From Amblyornis subalaris (taxonomy: Eukaryota; Chordata; Aves; Passeriformes; Ptilonorhynchidae), in contig JACAXG010000026.1 in assembly GCA_018881555.1 (NCBI GenBank), forward strand, positions 8,604,512 to 8,668,511: 64,000 bases of DNA, written 5' to 3'. Below the pieces are notes generated by a model, which worked only from the letters and a program-made list of their open reading frames with translations, ran no database searches and was not told the DNA's origin. The position numbers and the translations under genes were made by a program. How positions within the stretch are numbered: the first letter of the stretch is position 1; each line of letters opens with the position of its first letter. This document shows, piece by piece, positions 31,346-43,871 of the stretch.

Positions 31346-34300
31346 CATACTGAGGGTGCATAAAACTGTTGTATTTATCAAATCTGCAAAACTTCCTTGT
31401 GGATCCTCAAATTCAGAAACCTTTCAGCACAAAGGTGACATTGCTGAGGAATGAGTGGTATGCAGAACTGCTTTGTAATAGGTTTTCTGTTCAGATTTTC
31501 AATCCAATTGAGGTACTTTAAAAAACCCCACTAAAACAGACTTGGGAAGAAGCACACAATTAAAGAATAAACATGAGATCTACAAGAATAGATTAGAATT
31601 TGGATTTTTTAGTAGTTTCAAAAGGAAGGGAAATAAAAATGGAACTAGAGCACGTGGAATTCAGAAAAAAAAGAAAGCTAAATCTTAATAACAGCAATCT
31701 ATTTGTAGCTGTTACCAGTTAAATAGCTAATATTTGGTCGTGTAATACAGTTTAGATTAAGTATTTTGCTAAAAAATGTACAGATATCTGTAATACACAT
31801 TCATATTTGCTTTTATGTGCTTAGGTGGATGTGAGTGTACAACACCGCCTTGGTAATACCAACATGCACAACTTAGCTGAGACGATAAAGTGAGGAAACA
31901 CAGAGGAAAATCTTTTAAATTGTAGAATACTGGAGATATATGGACATCTAATATATTGCCAGGCACTAGGGTTGTCAGAAGTGGCGAGTAAACAGCCTGT
32001 ACGGCTATTGCACACTTTTGGAGAGGTGTTCCTTATTATTATGTTAAATTTCAGAATTTAACATGATTCACATATGATCTTAATAAGCCACACAGTTCTA
32101 GTATAACTTCTATACCTAAAAAAGGAAATGACACAGGAAAGCCTGCCTTTTGTCCTTGTAAATCTCAGCCATCATGAACATCTCAACTCAGAATTAACCA
32201 ACTAAAGGCTCTAAAGAGAAAATTTAACTAAAAAATTTAAAAAAATTTCGGATGTGTTTCATTATTATAAGCCGCCTTCTCCTCTGCTTTGGAATTGTTG
32301 GGGTGCTCAACATTGGTGATCTAAGTCTTGGTTAATTTGCCAGTGATAAAGTTATGAATAGGAATTGAATTGAACAATTTAATATAAAAGCTCTAAGCTG
32401 AAAAAGCTGGAAATCGTTATAGATGAGCTTGTTAACATCAGCGTAGTAAATTCTGCAATGTTCATTTATATTTTAGCAATTAATTATGTTTTCTGATTAT
32501 ACTGGTAATTTTCTCTCCACACTTTGCCAAAGTGTTTGGAAATTTTCTATGGCAAGTGTAGTTTCATTAAAACAAAAACAAAGCAAACCAACCAAACAAA
32601 AAAGTCACTAACCCCCCAACAACAACAACAACAACAACCAGAGAAACAAAAAAAAAGACAAAAACCCCAAGAAACAAAACCAAGAAGCATCACAATGTGT
32701 ATAATTCTGAAACAAAGCATCATGGTGCATACAATTCTGAAGAATCAGTTTTGGCAAAAATTNTAGATTCCATATGAAATTTTGGCACAAAACCTGATTA
32801 CTAAACTACTACTAAAAATTTTATTATTTCTACAATACCTCAAGTAGAATTTTTTCCTGAAGAGACAGAATGTTATCAGCTCTTTTCTCCCTCCTCCTCT
32901 CCTACCATTTAATCTACTTAGAAGCAGAAAAAAAAAATTAAAAAAAACCCAAAGAAAACTCCCAAAAAACCTAATCAAGAATAACAAGTTCTGAACATGC
33001 AAGTCAACTAATAATCTACCTGGTAGAACAGTAATTATCATAAGAGTCTAATCTACATACCACTTGAAACTGGAAGTTGATTGAGACAGAATTAAAGATG
33101 TGCAAAAATCTCAAACAGCACAGTTAAAGTCACTGAAAAATCTAATACAGAACAGATATAGAAATGTGGAATGGGAAAAGAACAAATGTGAGCATCAAGA
33201 AGCACTTCTAAATGCAGGTGGCTAACATACTTTTGGGTAGCCTAAAAGGCAAGTTAGGTGAGAGAAATGCAGAAATGAAATCACGTGGGAATTAGAAGGC
33301 AGTAATGCATCAAAATAGATAAATTTCGGAAGACAAAATAACACTCATCCCCAATAATGTTTCCATCATTACATACAATATATAAGAAGGCAAATTTACT
33401 TTCAAAAAAATTCCAGAATTCTGGACTTCTTTTGCCTATTATGTCACTACAAGAAATTGATTCTGCTGATTAACCTTCAAGTGTCTTTAAAAGATGCAAA
33501 TATTGAGTTTGAAAGCAAAAGTGTGGGCTGCAAAAACGACTGCAATTACAGTGTACATAAAGAGGAGTGCAGGAAAAGGCAGAATGCTCATGAATTCCAG
33601 GTACTGGAACACCTAAAGCACTATGTATCCTAGCATGCATACATATACAAACACTGACTTTTTAGACAGCCAGTTTACTTAAAATTCTCTTTTCTATAAA
33701 GCTGAGNCTGTCAGGGATAACAAATTATTAAATTACTTCCAGAGCATATGGTGTCTTGGTGTTATTGCTATCAATCACTGAATTAAACTATCTTTACTTT
33801 AACTCACTAAGTTAGACTACCTTTTTAAATTATTCTCTATGCAGTGAAACCAAATCAAAGCTTCATTTTCCAGCTATTGTCAATGAATTTTTATATTGTA
33901 TATTTGAATGCTATAATAATCTCAGATTTCATTTTATAATTGTTGTAGAAAAATGTTGATTTTTCCCTCCTTCAAGACTATGTGCTTTAAGTATGGATTT
34001 TGAAAAGAGTGGTACTTCTTTCCTATTTCTAACTGCCAAGAATTATTGCTGTCATCCTAGGTTCTGCAATTGTAAACAAAGTTCAAGTTTGAAGGACAAG
34101 GATATTTGAATTTGCATGGGCTTTGGTGCACATCACGTGCTCAGCATTTAACTGGAAAAAAAGAAAATCATAAATAGAAAAACTATATCCAGAAAAATTA
34201 ATTTCCATTAACAATGGGTTAACCTGTTGCAATAATTCATAATTAGACAGTTTCACCTTATTTAGATATCTTATGAAGTATGTAACATAGTTTCTTCCAA

Positions 34301-34393
34301 ATTAATAAAATAATTAAATCTGATTTGATATCCGTTACAGTTACTCTAATGTAATTATAGTTCTCCAATGGGAGACCTTTAATGAAAACCTTA
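31346..34393. other. AT-rich non-coding DNA
   Basis: No gene recognised. The first 150 bp may be decayed CR1. Around 32570-32745 there is low-complexity A/C-rich sequence with a (CAA)n run and a duplicated segment ending CAATTCTGAA. The rest is AT-rich and featureless to my reading. Confidence 0.5.
32618..32639. repeat. (CAA)n microsatellite
   Basis: Seven AAC/CAA units in a larger A/C-rich low-complexity region. Confidence 0.9.
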
Positions 34394-35501
34394 TGTGTTG
34401 GGTTTGCATGGCCTGGTTTTTGGTAGCAGGGGGGCCACAGAGGTGGCTCCTGTGAGAAGCTGCTAGTGGGTTGTGGAAGCTGCTAGAAGCTTCCAGCATG
34501 TCTGGCAGAGCCAATTCCTGGTGGCTCCAAAGACGGATGTGCCACTGGCCAAGGCTGGGCCAATTAGAAATGGTGGTAACACCTCTGTGATAACTTATTT
34601 AGGAAGAAATCTAAACAAAAGTTATGGTGCAGCTTTAATTTTGGCCAGAGAAGAGCAGAGGGACAACATGTGAAAAGAACAACTATGCAGCCACCAAGGT
34701 CAGTGGAGAAGGAGGGGGAGGAGGTGCTCCAGGCACCAGAGCAGAGATTCCTCTGCAGCCCATGGTGAGGACCATGGTGAAGCAGCTGTGGCCCTGCAGC
34801 CAATGAAGATCCATGGGGATGCAGAGATCCTCCTGCAGCCCATTGAAGAGCCCCATGCTGGAGGAGGTGGATGCCTGAGAGGAGGCTGTGATCCTGTGGG
34901 AGACCCATGGAGAGAGGGACCCTGCTCCCATGCTGGACCAGCCTGTCCTTGAAGGATGGCACCCCATGACAGAGTGACCCGCACTGCAGCAGTTTGAGGG
35001 CTGCTGTTGCCCATGGGAGGGACTCANATTGCAGCAGTTCACAGAGAGCTGTTGCTCGTGAGATGGAGCCATGTCAGAGAAGTTCGCAGAGAACTGTCTC
35101 ACGTGGGAGGGACCCCACGGTGCAGCAGGGGAATGACTCCTCTCCCTGAGCAGCAGGAGAAGCCACAGGTGATGAACTGACCACAACCCCCATTCCCTGT
35201 CTGCTTGTGCCACTGGTGTAGGGGGTAGAGCTGGGAAGGAGGGAGGGGTGGGGGGAAGGTGTTTTTAAGGGCTTATTTTACTTCTCATTATCCTGCTCTG
35301 ATTTTGTTAGGAATAAATTCACTTTATATCTCTAAGTCGAGCCTGTTTTGCCTTGATGGTATTTGACAAGTGTTTTCTCCTGGTCCTTATCTCAACCCAT
35401 GAACCCCTTGTTAAATTTTCTCTCCTCTGTCCGTCTGCAGAGGGGAGTGAATGAGCGGCTCTGGTGGGTACCTGGCATAGAGCCAGTGTGAACCCACCAC
35501 A
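34394..35501 (+). mobile_element. Solo LTR, long repeat-bearing family (copy 2)
   Basis: About 1.1 kb beginning TGTGTTGGGTTTGCATGGCC and ending GTGTGAACCCACCACA, with flanks cctta / ccttg (four of five bases match) suggesting a 5-bp target-site duplication. It has AATAAA at 35312-35317. The centre (about 34740-35130) is built of diverged repeats based on CTGCAGCCCATGG and AGTTCRCAGAGAACTGT. The element at 42811-43871 shares its start (GGCCTGGTTTTTGGTAGCAGGG against GGCCAGGTTTTGGTAGTGGG), middle and end. A 5-bp duplication would suit an ERVL/class III or related element; the class is inferred. The 176-codon minus-strand frame inside it looks like a repeat by-product. Confidence 0.78.
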
Positions 35502-38500
35502 CCTTGAAAAAATCTCTCTATATGAATATCTTTTATTTATTCCACTCTTCATATCTGAGGACACTGCTCCTGGACCCGTTGCTGAAGACTGTAGTGGTTT
35601 GAAAACTGAAATTACTTTTGTAGTTAGGAAATTAAAGACCAACTATTATTTTAAAAGGCGTTTATAAATAGAGAAAAATGTGGACCTTGTCGAGATAGAG
35701 GAATTCTATTTTAAACAAAAGGGGCATGACTTCTGACTACCTTGCATGTATGTAGACAGCCCCCAAGAATTTCTTTGTGCCACAGAAAGTATTTTAGTCT
35801 GTAGAATTCTTTTGAAATACCTAACAGAGTAACTTTAAACACAGATAAATTAGGGAATAGTAATGTATATGACATTTTCATTTGAAGTTAAACTAATGAC
35901 ATACTTCGTAACTCACTANTTGTAATCATTCTGAAAGCAAGAATTTCACTGACTACTAGTTTTTATTCCTCTTTTTTTTTATGGTGGTAGATATTGTATG
36001 TTCCTTTTTAATTTCCTTTTAAATATGCACTTCCCTGAATAAGGAACAGACTTTTATAAAGTATTTTGTCTGCCTACTTTTTAACATTAATTCCAAAATT
36101 TTTCTTCTACTTCCTTTCTTCTGCTTAATTTTATAAAGAAATATGCCAAGCACCATTATCTTATGCCTAGAAAATGTATAAAAATAAAGTTAAACTGATA
36201 ATACTTTTGGGATATACTGAATGCCTAAGTACTCTTAGGATTAATATGAATTAATCATTAATTAAAAATATTCATCTAAAGATTCAGTACTTAAAAATAC
36301 TTTTAGTCTGTAAAGCCATGCATGAGAAAATTANGAAATGCTGATTCACAGTTTTTATCTCATTTGATGCCTCTTTTACATCCTTTCATTTACAGCAATA
36401 AATCAAACTTTAGTCCCTAAGTTTACNGTATAATTCCCCATTATGATGTAGAGATAATCATGCACACACATAAGGACAGAGCTGCTCAGCCTAAGCAAAA
36501 ATTGTCATTTTTTAAGTTTCAAGTGCTTTCAAGTTCACAATTCTCATGATAAACACGGAATTAATTCTTCTTATGCTAAGTCTTCCATTATGTCATTAGG
36601 AAAACCTAAGCTATGTTCAGCACAAGACTTTCCACCACAACAAAAAGATGACCCATTTCACTACTGACTCACAAATGTCCATTCTTTAGATACAAGAATG
36701 GCTGGCAGGGCAGTGACAGATAATCCTATAGCAAGCAATTGGTTAGATCAGGAGATGCTACACTTTAAGATATATAGGATGTGGTTCTGTTTGGTCAACA
36801 AAGTAGAGGAAAAGGTGGTTTTTCTTGTCCCCATACAGAAAAAAATAGAAGAGTTATGGAAGAAAATCGTGGCTAAAGTGAAAGCTGTGAAGAGAAGCCC
36901 AAAATGAGTCTTCCTCAGTTCTACTAAAGCAAACGATGTAGCTCTTTCNAGGCAGCACTTCTTTCCAGTGCTGCAGAACACACACTGAAATGCAAAACTG
37001 CTCAAGCAGGTTTTTTTACTTTTCATCAAAAATCGTTGAGACTAAGAATGGAAAAATTATTTTGACAACTTCAATGCCTTTTTCACTGGAGAGAAACAAG
37101 AAAGCATTTTTGAGTGCAATGAACTCAGGTTAGTTGATGTTAATTTCATGGAACACAGAAAAGGTAATTTTATGTCAGAGATATATTTCTGATAAATATC
37201 CAACGCTAATAAAAACAAGATGGTAATCTTCCTTTAACAACACAATTCGAATAATTCTAAAGAAGGTGAGGTTTTAGTAAAATTAGACATGTACTTTTTC
37301 TGTAGGTGAACATCTGTAGTAAATATGCAGTATTTGCAAGTAAATACTAACACTTTCTACATTACTTTGCCATCAGGATTGATTAAACATAGATTTATTT
37401 TAAAGAGATGAAACACTAATTTGCATCAGTATGTCCTGAAAACCTATTATATTGGTTTGAAATTTCTTTGCCAATTATTTACAAATGTCTAACAACCAGA
37501 GGTTAAAGTTATGCTGGTATAATAATTTGCTATCTTATTCATGCAGAAGACAATTATTAATGACTTCCATTACTGCAGCTAAAACCCATACAGTAAATCT
37601 TATTTATGAATTTGAATGTACTCATCTTCCAAGTTTATCACACATAAAAGAGAGGAATGATTTGGAATTTGCTAACAGAAATACACTTAGGAATATTAAT
37701 ATTTCAAATTGCAAGAGGATTGTAACATTGCAGAGACAATAGGTGCTTTCTAAACACCTGTTTATTATATTTTTATCACTGTCTCATTAAACCAAATGTG
37801 GAAGCATTGTGGTTTTTGTTTTGTTGTTTGTTTCTTTTTATTCACTGTTTGCTTGCTTTATGAGAGTTTTCCACGTTCTTCATCTTGAGCATCATATCTA
37901 TTACCTGAATGTGTTTTTCTGTACTTCATCAGAAACCTCAACGTATCATATTCAACCACCACTCTAACAGAACACTCTAACAGCANACAAGCAGCATATT
38001 TTTTCTACCAAACAGGAGAAAAGAGTATNTAACATTCTCAGTTTAACTCCATACAGTTTCAGTGGAGTTGTTCTTTTATAAATCTGAAAGACAGCCTTGC
38101 TGACTGAGTTTCTGATGTCAAGCAGCCTTTTTTTTTTATTTCCCAGTGTGTCACAAAGACGATTGATTTCCTTGGTATTTGTCTGTAACTGATTTTAATG
38201 TTGACTTTAATGGGTCAATGCTGTTTCTGAACAGCTCTCAGATTCTCAGATCATGGAACTTTGGATCANTGGACTTTGGGCCCCAATATCTAGGTCGTGC
38301 TAAATTATATATATCCAGAGGTGGTGCAGAATGAACGTGGATAATCTGGGGTGTTTTCTTTGATAGCTCTGTAGTTTAGGTATTTCAGTAAATTTTGGGG
38401 AAAGAAGAATTGACACATTTCTACACAATGTGAAAACTGAAATCAAAATGAACACTGAGAAACGCCTTTTTCTCATTAAAAAGACTGATTTTTNAAAAAA

Positions 38501-40469
38501 AAGGTGTATGAAAGTATGGACTTTTCTAAGTCTGATTTGATGGCTATTATTTTGTGGAATAAATTAAAATTCATATTCATGGCTCCTAAGAAAGACAAGA
38601 GTTTTTAACTCAATCTGCTTTCAGAAAGTAATATAACATTGCTATTTTTAGTTTTGATTGTCCCAGGGTGCCTAAGAATTCATTGCAATCAAATGGACAA
38701 CCTTCAATCCCCATGTGTAAAGTGAACACAGTCCTTTTTTGGAACATGACAAATACATAGCAGGGTTTTTTATGTGACCTTCCCAGTATGACCTTTTAGT
38801 ACTTAGTACATACGACTATTCTTTAAGCTAAATTTCAAAAAATATTATTTCAAGGATGATCTGTGTGAATGTTATCAATACACTTCAAACCATCACTTAG
38901 CCCTATTTAGTGCTGAATACCAAATAGCCTCAAAAGAATGTGACTCTGGAGTTCAGTTCTCCATTTATTCCCCATTATAAATTGTTTTACTCACTGTGAA
39001 AAATCAGAACACGCACAGTGGCAAATATCGCACATAACATTTGCCTTTCTCATTGTTATTTAGCACCCTGCCACATGCTTTGAACACAAAAAACCCTGCT
39101 TTTATAGAGAAGATCCCAGAGTAAAGGTACAGACCTTGCCAAAATTTCTTTCTATGACTCCTTTGGCATTTTTTCATTTNGCTTGCAAATAATTATGTAT
39201 GAAAAATAAAAATTAAGTCAGTAGCTTAAAAGAGTACCTTAAATCTTATATTGATAGTAATAAATAAAAGAAAGAGTCAAATATGTTGCAAAAATTATGA
39301 TTTCAAGGGACATTTTAAATTAAGAACTATATTACATGTATTTTACTGCTGTTCATGTTCCTCAAGGTTATTNGAAAATGACTAGTTGTCATAGCAACTG
39401 AACTTTCAAAAACTCTGGCCTAATTTTCTATTAGGAGTATTAGTAGTCTAGAATGAAATTTGGGTAAACTAAGAACAGTATCAGGGAATGGCTCAGGTTC
39501 AAATTTCCNAACACAAAGATCCAGATGCTCATCAAACCTTTGACAAAATTCAAAATGTGAGGCAAAGATAGTATTGCATTCCCTTGTTATTTGATTTTGG
39601 TGTTATCACAGACTGTTTGGAGTTCAGGAAGTCTGTCTTTTTCTGCAACTAAAGCATTGAATCAAGAACCAAAATCTTAAAAGGAAAGAACATTCATAAA
39701 TTGAAGAAGGCTCTATCCAAGGAAAACAGCTAACATCTAAAAGGACCAAAACACCACAGCANTTAATACTTAGAGAGTAAACAACACCTGGTTATAACAT
39801 CAAGTGTTGTGATAACTTGAATACATANCAGTACCTCTCTTTAGAGAAAATAAAAATTAAAAATATTAGATAATGTCTCTTCTGCTGCCTGCTTCTTCTC
39901 CCTTTATATTAAATGCCAGAAGGCAACTTTTCAAGGAAAGTTTTTCATGGAGGTATTTCATTACCCAGACTTTACAAAGGGGCATATTTTCACCGCAGGA
40001 GCAGNCAGTTGCTTATGACAAATGACAGCATTTTCCTTTTCCATAATAAAATGTTATNTCTTGGAAAATCTAACTTGGTCTTCATTATCTCCATCTATAT
40101 ATTTTTCAACAGCTCACTTCTTTATCTCACCTACATTCACTTCTTTGTACGTCATCAAGGTTTTGGGGTGAATTCTTCTTAAATGAGTAGTTGCTTGATT
40201 TTACATTTGAGCATTTTGCTGCAATTTTGCTGTCCCAAAGAAGATTCAAGGAAGATTCTAAGTTCAACTCAGAACAACAGAGAAATAAATGAATTAGAGG
40301 AATATTTTAATAAATAACATCATGCTGTGATAAACCAGAAAACCCTTAGAAGCAATTAAGTCACAACAAATTTAAGTGCACAAAGAATCATAAATTTGTT
40401 TGTGTGCTGTTGCCTGTTTTTACAGGTAGCAGTGGATAAGTGGCTGCATTGTACAGCTGATATCATAAC
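35502..40469. other. AT-rich non-coding DNA
   Basis: No gene recognised. A 69-codon Lys-rich open frame at 36698-36907 has no splice context or known motif. A strong acceptor-like tract (TGTTGCCTGTTTTTACAG) ends at about 40426, directly followed by GTAGCA. Several N calls are present. Confidence 0.45.
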
Positions 40470-40955
40470 TGTCCCTCCTCAGGATATGGGACTGTTGGAG
40501 CAAGTCCAGAGGACGCCATGAAGTTAATAAGGGGACTGGAGCACCTTCCCTATGGAGACAGGCTGAGGGAGTTGGGGCTGTTCAGCTTGGGGAAGAGAAG
40601 ATTGAGTGGAAACTTCAGATCAGGCTTCCAGTATCTGAAGGGGCCCATAGGGAAGCTGACTTTTCTTCAGGAACTGTAGTGGCAGGAAAAGGGGGAACAA
40701 CTTCACACTTAAAGTGGGGAAATTTAGGTTATATGTGCAGAATAAAAAATTCTTCCCCATGAGGGTGGTGAGGCACTGGCACATGTTGCCCAGGGAAGCT
40801 GTGTCTGCCCCATCCCTGGAAGTGTTCAAGGTCAGGTTGGATGGGACTCTGAGCAGCCTGGTGCAGTGGAAAATGTCCCTGACCACAGCAGAGAGGTTGG
40901 AACCAGATGGTGTTTAAGATTCCTTCCAACCCAAAGCATTCTGTGATTCTATGAA
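40470..40955 (+). mobile_element. CR1 LINE, 3' part
   Basis: Contains TTGGAGCAAGTCCAGAGG, GAGCACCTTCCCTATGGAGA, GAGGGAGTTGGGGCTGTTCA, TGCCCAGGGAAGCTGTG and the tail CATTCTGTGATTCTATGA. 5'-truncated. Small internal deletions relative to the usual CR1 order, and no intact frame. Confidence 0.9.
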
Positions 40956-42810
40956 CTGAAAGAAAAAAAAAAATACCCTGAAGTTACTGATTTCTGAGTC
41001 AAAAGATTTAATGATGACATTAGTCATCTTTAACTGTACCCAACCGAATTTTGGGTATACCCAAATTTGTTGTTCGAGTAAACCCAACTACTTCCAAATG
41101 GACATATAACTCATTGGAGTATTTAGAAATTTCATCAGACAGCCAATTAATCAAGTAGAAGTCTAAGTTACATTTCTCAAAACATTCTCCTAGGAGAATA
41201 GAGTCCATCTTTGGGTTTTTAACCCAAAGAAATCTCTATATTTTTTTCAATGGTGCATATATATTTTTGATGGAAAAAGACTTTTTACTGCTTAGTATTT
41301 CCACTCAGGATCTCTCTTGATGCATTAAAAGTTATATAAATGTAAGTCTGGTGGGTAGACACTGGTTGCCTTAATCATGCATGAACAGAAGAATCACGAA
41401 GAAATAAAATCTCAAAAATATTTGTTGCTGTACATTTTTAAATAAGTATCTGATATAATCCTTAATGAGGAAAAAAAACAGGCTCCAAATCACTGGAGGA
41501 ATTGAAGTGCAGTACCACTTGAGTTAGTCTATTACGTCTACTACAATGTCATTTTCTTTTTCTTTGACTCAGCATGAGAAAACAGAGCTTTGACAAGAAA
41601 TAAACAAGCAGTGTCATTAATTTCATTTTGCTAAAAAAAAAATACTGCTGCATTTTAGCTGACTGGTAAATTACTAGAGATAAAGGGAAACCACAGAAAA
41701 GTATTACATATTATAGGGTAAATACACGGGTTTTGATGAACAGCCAAATTGAGAAGACCATGCATCCTGGTGAACAGAACTCAACTCCACCAGATTTAAA
41801 ATTTTAAACTGAAATAAACAGCATATTTCACTTGATATGGTAATATAATGTAGGTAGAATTCTCCTGCCAAATTCAAGCTCATCTGCAACATTCATGGGG
41901 TTGAAGAAATGAGTAGAGCACATTCCACAAGACTGTAATATGTGTGATTTTCCTTCCGAGTGCATAATGGCCATCCATTATACAACAAGGCAACAATAAA
42001 CATGGGAATAGCCAATGACCCTTAGCGACCTTAGATGAGCATATACTTTGTCATTAACTAGATATATTCCTGGAAAAATAGAGCTACATGGAAACATTAC
42101 TTAATTGTAGCAGAAAGTAACTACAAGGCAATAGCCTATAAAGAAGCAATAAGACAAAAGATGGGAAGTAGGAAAAGAAACTTTTGAGGTAATCTTTGAA
42201 GAGAACACATCAGCTCATCAGGAGGGAAAAATTTAGTATAGGTCAGAGACATCAGATGAAAAGATCAAAATACGTTAAAAATCAAAGGACAGCAAAAATT
42301 TCCAACCTTTTTTTCTAGTCAGAGTGTTTTCAGAGAGTTCTTTCCAAAGAAAACACATTAGATGCCCAACTTCAACAATCACATGATGTACATAGCAAGT
42401 TAGAAACAAAAATTTTTAAACCACTTGTGATATATCGTGTGTGTCAAGCCAGGATGTCAAACGTATACCTCTAGTTATAAATTTAGAAACATCAAGGAGA
42501 AGCTTGAATGTCAGGATTACTGAAATGTGGACATGGGAGTAGAAATTAGTAAAGGTGTTTTAAAAAACAGACCCATCGAATACTATGCCAAGCACCTACA
42601 AGTACAAACTTGTATAAACTGTTGAACAAATATACTCATATAACTAATACTACATAAAAAATAATAGATTTATCTGCAAGTAAATTGTCGAATGTAGAAA
42701 GTTTGAGTGTCTCTTTTTAAAAAATTATTGTGAAAATTATTAACTTTCCAAAGAAACCACATCTGTTGATTGCATGGTGACAAACGGAACAGTTAATACG
42801 TTAAACGCAT
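40956..42810. other. AT-rich non-coding DNA
   Basis: No gene or repeat recognised apart from short A-runs. Confidence 0.5.
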
Positions 42811-43871
42811 ACTGGGCTTGTGTGGCCAGGTTTTGGTAGTGGGGGTTCTACAGGGGAGTGTGAGAAAATTCCAGAAGCTTCTCCCATGTTCAACNAAGGC
42901 AATGCCAGCTGGCTTCAGGGCGGACCCACCGTTGGCCAAGGCTGAGCCTGGGGATAGTGTATTATAGAAGGGAAGAAAAGTTACTGCACAGGAGCAACTG
43001 CAGCCTGAGAGGAGAGGAGTGAGAATGTGTGAGAGAAACAGCCCTGCAGAAGCCCAGGGCAGAGCAGAAGGAGGGGCAGGAGGTGGCCCAGGAGCCAGAG
43101 CTGAGATTATCCTGCAGCCCATGGTGCAGCCCATGGTGAGCAGCTGTGCCCCTGCAGCACATGGGGGACCACAGGGGAGCAGAGATCCACCTACAGCACA
43201 CACAAGAGCAGGTAGATGACAGAAGGAGGCTGTATTCCCATGGGAAACCTGTGCTGGAGCAGGCTCCTGGCAGGACCTGTCAACACATGGAGAGAGGAGT
43301 TTGCAGTGTAGCAGATTCACTGGTAGGACTTGTAACCCCTGTGGGACACATGCTGGAGCAGGCTGTTCCTGAAGGACTGACCCAATGGAAGGGACCACAC
43401 TGGGGAAGTTTGTGAAGAACTGCAGCCTGTGGGAAGGACTGACATCGGAGAAGTTCATGAAGGACTGTCTCCCATGGCAGGGACACTACACTGGAACAGG
43501 GGAAGAGTGTGAGGAAGGAGCGGCAGAGAAAACATGCGATGAACTGACTGCAATCCCTATTTTTTGTACCCCTGTGCTACTGGCGGGAGGAGGCAGAGGA
43601 AAACAGGAGTGAAGTTGAGCCCAAGAAGAGAAGAGGAGTGGAGGGGAGGTGTTTTAAGATTTAGCTTTTATTTCTCATTATGTTATCTGATTTTATTGGT
43701 AATTATTTAAACCAATTTCCCAAAGTCAAGCCTGTTTTGCCCATGACTGCAATTGGTGTTCTAGACCCACAAGCCTTTCATTATAATTTCTCTCCCCTGT
43801 CCAGTTGGGGAGGGGAGGGATAAAGTGGTTTTGCTGGGCACTTGGTGTCCTGCCAGCATTAATCCACCAAA
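42811..43871 (+). mobile_element. Solo LTR, long repeat-bearing family (copy 3)
   Basis: Shares order and sequence blocks with the element at 34394-35501: start (GTGTGGCCAGGTTTTGGTAG), GTTGGCCAAGGCTGAGCC, CTGCAGCCCATGGTG repeats, tandem AAGTTYRTGAAGRACTG units (about 43400-43490) and a closing CTCTCCCCTGTCCAG block. The flanks acgcat / atgtat differ only by two C-to-T changes and may be a decayed duplication, which sets the ends used here. It is more diverged than copy 2 and has lost AATAAA. Long minus-strand (221-codon) and plus-strand frames inside it look spurious. Confidence 0.7.

Noticed and set aside
34683..35213. 176-codon minus-strand open frame
   Set aside because: It is inside an LTR and consists of His/Ser/Trp/Leu-rich repeats derived from the minisatellite.
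36698..36907. 69-codon Lys-rich open frame as a small gene
   Set aside because: No promoter, splice or family evidence; such lengths are expected by chance in 64 kb.
42793..43458. 221-codon minus-strand open frame
   Set aside because: Same situation in the related LTR; it crosses the LTR edge and contains an N.
34394..43871. The two similar same-orientation LTRs as the ends of one provirus
   Set aside because: The flanking duplications differ (cctta/ccttg against acgcat/atgtat), the copies have diverged to different degrees, and the 7.3 kb between them is AT-rich with an unrelated CR1 and no gag, pol or primer-binding site.
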